64,000 nt of DNA from the NCBI GenBank assembly GCA_963703605.1, contig CAVPFC010000039.1, positions 124,001-188,000 of the forward strand, in the 5' to 3' direction. Source of the stretch: DASXKD01 sp963703605. GTDB taxonomy: Bacteria > Actinomycetota > Actinomycetes > Streptosporangiales > Streptosporangiaceae. Of the stretch, positions 62,809 to 64,000 are shown piece by piece. The notes under the pieces are model-generated. The model was not told the origin of the DNA. It did not search any database and saw only the letters and a program-made list of their open reading frames with translations. A program made the position numbers and the translations under genes. How positions within the stretch are numbered: position 1 is the stretch's first letter; the number at the start of each line of letters is the position of its first letter.

Positions 62809-63671
62809 GACGCCCCGCGGGCCAGGTCCTCATGCTGGGCGAATGCCAGGCCGGCCGGGACCGGCACGGCACGCGGCTCCGCGGCCAGCACGCCCGGCTC
62901 GGGGCTGGCCAGGCCGCCCCCGCGCTTGGCGTCACGGGCCCGCCGGCGTTCGGCCACGATCGTGCGCAGGATGCGGACGCCGTCGCGGAACGCGCTCAGG
63001 TTGCTGGCCCCGTGGATCCGGTCGTGCTCGAAGCTGGGGACCTCGATGACCGACAGCCCGGCCACCGCGACGCGGATGTTGATCAGCGTCTCGACCTCGA
63101 ACCCGTCTCCCCACAGGCGCCCGCCGCCGGCCGGGGCGGGCGAGGCCGCGTCGAGGCCGAGGACCGCGACATGCCGCTGCCAGAAGACGTTGAAGCCGTA
63201 GCACAGGTCCGAATAGCGCGTGCCGTAGCAGAGGTTGACCAGCCCGCCCAGGGCCCGGTTGCCCAGGCCGCGCAGGCGGGTGATGTCGCTGCTGCCCCCG
63301 CCCGCGGCGAACCTGCTTCCCTTGGCGAAGTCGGCGCCGTCGAGCAGCGCCCGCACGAACATGGGGATCTCGGCGGGGTCGGTCGAGCCGTCGGCGTCGA
63401 TCATGGCGATGATGTCGCCGGTCGCCGCCACGAACCCGCAGGCGAGCGCGTTGCCCTTGCCGCGACGGGTCTGCGTCACGATGCGCACGTCCGGGCGCAG
63501 CCGCCGGGCAACCGCCACCGTGTCGTCCACGGAGTGGCCGTCCACGATGATGACCTCGTGCACGTCGGCGGGCAGCCGGGCGAACACGTGCGGCAGGTTC
63601 CGCGCCTCGTTGAGGGCCGGAATAACAACCGATACCCGTGGCCGGTCCTGCCTTCTCGCATTACTCTGCAC
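62805..63671 (-). CDS. GT2 glycosyltransferase (polyprenyl-phosphate sugar synthase-like)
   Basis: A 288-residue GT2: VSVVIPALNEARNLPHVFAR, IIVDGHSVDDTVAVARRL, DxD in IAMIDADGSTDPAEI and SRFAAGGGSSDITRLRGLGN. It resembles dolichyl-phosphate mannose or glucose synthases that load polyprenyl phosphate, but lacks C-terminal membrane segments. It is the first gene of the string, and the A/T-richer stretch upstream (63690-63760) is the likely promoter. The stop overlaps the next start (ATGA). Confidence 0.88.
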   Translation of the reverse strand: MQSNARRQDRPRVSVVIPALNEARNLPHVFARLPADVHEVIIVDGHSVDDTVAVARRLRPDVRIVTQTRRGKGNALACGFVAATGDIIAMIDADGSTDPAEIPMFVRALLDGADFAKGSRFAAGGGSSDITRLRGLGNRALGGLVNLCYGTRYSDLCYGFNVFWQRHVAVLGLDAASPAPAGGGRLWGDGFEVETLINIRVAVAGLSVIEVPSFEHDRIHGASNLSAFRDGVRILRTIVAERRRARDAKRGGGLASPEPGVLAAEPRAVPVPAGLAFAQHEDLARGAS

Positions 63672-63841
63672 CCGAATCCCCCGCTGCCGTTTACCTATTG
63701 TTCACGTGCTAAGAAGCCTAGGAAGATTGGGTAATCAGCCGGTCGTGCAATGTGGGTAGCCCGCCTACGCAAATGTGACCAGCACCGGCGCCCGCGCCGG
63801 CGAAGCGGGTTGGATAAAGGCCCTATTTCCGGAGAGGTCCC

Positions 63842-63910
63842 GTTTGTCGTGGTGGGCGCCACTACGACACAAGGCACAAGAGCGTCGTGGTGGGCGCCAC
63901 CACGACAAAC
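63842..63910. repeat. Dispersed palindromic repeat, copies 2 and 3
   Basis: Copy 2 (63842-63873) starts GTTTGTCGTGGTGGGCGCC and closes ACTACGACACAAG. Copy 3 (63883-63910) is the reverse form: 10-bp arms GTCGTGGTGG and CCACCACGAC around GCG, then AAAC. Copy 1 is at 31414. Being just past the partial gene stop at 63931, the perfect hairpin may terminate its transcript. The remaining bases of the 260-bp gap between 63672 and 63930 show only the AT-richer promoter-like patch. Confidence 0.6.
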
Positions 63911-63930
63911 ACCGCCAAGGGCGGGAGCGG

Positions 63931-64000
63931 TCAGGCGGGGCGGCGGCGGAGGAGGCGGAGCAGCCGGCCGCGGGGGCGCCAGCGGGGGCAGTCGCAGAGC
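63931..64000 (-). CDS. Possible C-terminal end of a gene cut by the window edge
   Basis: On the minus strand the frame is open from the window edge to TGA and reads LCDCPRWRPRGRLLRLLRRR then PA, followed downstream by the perfect hairpin. Cys/Arg-rich ends like this occur in actinobacterial transferases. Only 22 codons are visible, so it is weakly supported and no function can be given. Confidence 0.3.
   Translation of the reverse strand, partial: LCDCPRWRPRGRLLRLLRRRPA

Noticed and set aside
1..64000. tRNA, rRNA, transposase or integrase genes
   Set aside because: No acceptor-stem/T-loop patterns, rRNA blocks, terminal inverted repeats with transposase or recombinase motifs were seen.

Overview
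The window is very GC-rich DNA from an actinomycete. The support is GC-biased codon use, frequent GTG starts, two LytR-CpsA-Psr cell-wall ligases, an SCO5389-type protein, DUF1707 proteins, a mycothiol-dependent-enzyme relative and a PF04672-type methyltransferase. I cannot name a genus. No rRNA, tRNA, CRISPR array, insertion sequence or prophage was seen.

Layout. (1) Positions 1-8.7 kb: two secreted repeat proteins (one cut by the window edge), a tandem DUF1003 membrane protein, two LCP ligases, and a MgtA-type P-type ATPase overlapping an ArsR repressor. An almost identical 22-bp operator-like element lies in both divergent promoter regions. (2) 8.7-23.1 kb: a complete actinobacterial propane/ketone soluble diiron monooxygenase locus of the mim/prm type. 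It has a divergent AcoR/MimR-like activator, a small unknown gene, hydroxylase alpha, reductase, hydroxylase beta, coupling protein, amidohydrolase, MIP18-type Fe-S protein, alcohol dehydrogenase and a dedicated GroEL, followed by an Nramp metal transporter and a convergent acyl-CoA ligase. (3) 23.3-28.8 kb: a stand-alone HEAGH protein, an SCO5389-family protein, and a Fur/Zur-type repressor divergent from a zinc/manganese ABC importer. One 15-bp palindrome occurs in front of both the importer and the SCO5389-family gene. (4) 28.8-36.9 kb: two NarL-type two-component systems, a secreted beta-barrel protein, three tandem DUF1707 copies and a GT39-like membrane glycosyltransferase. (5) 36.9-47.9 kb: a polyamine-type ABC importer (potADBC), SDR+TetR, a SAM methyltransferase, an ArsR-SRPBCC-MDMPI operon and an MFS pump with a divergent TetR. 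(6) 48.0-63.7 kb: two back-to-back minus-strand gene strings for a surface polysaccharide, mostly joined by ATGA or GTGA stop/start overlaps. They hold glycosyltransferases, a flippase, a GH26-like lipoprotein, a polysaccharide deacetylase, two FemAB-like acyltransferases, a kinase-like protein, an unusual PRTase-kinase-HAD fusion and a sugar epimerase.

How the genes fit together. Region 2 would oxidise propane or a related substrate to an alcohol, which the dehydrogenase takes to a ketone; the chaperonin folds the hydroxylase and the Nramp protein may supply metal. Region 6 looks like assembly, export and trimming of one glycan.

Quality warning. At least ten genes are broken by single-base indels in short G/C runs, including the monooxygenase alpha subunit and its regulator (four breaks). 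The same reading frame resumes directly after each break. I read these mainly as assembly errors, so coordinates for those genes span the whole reconstructed gene.
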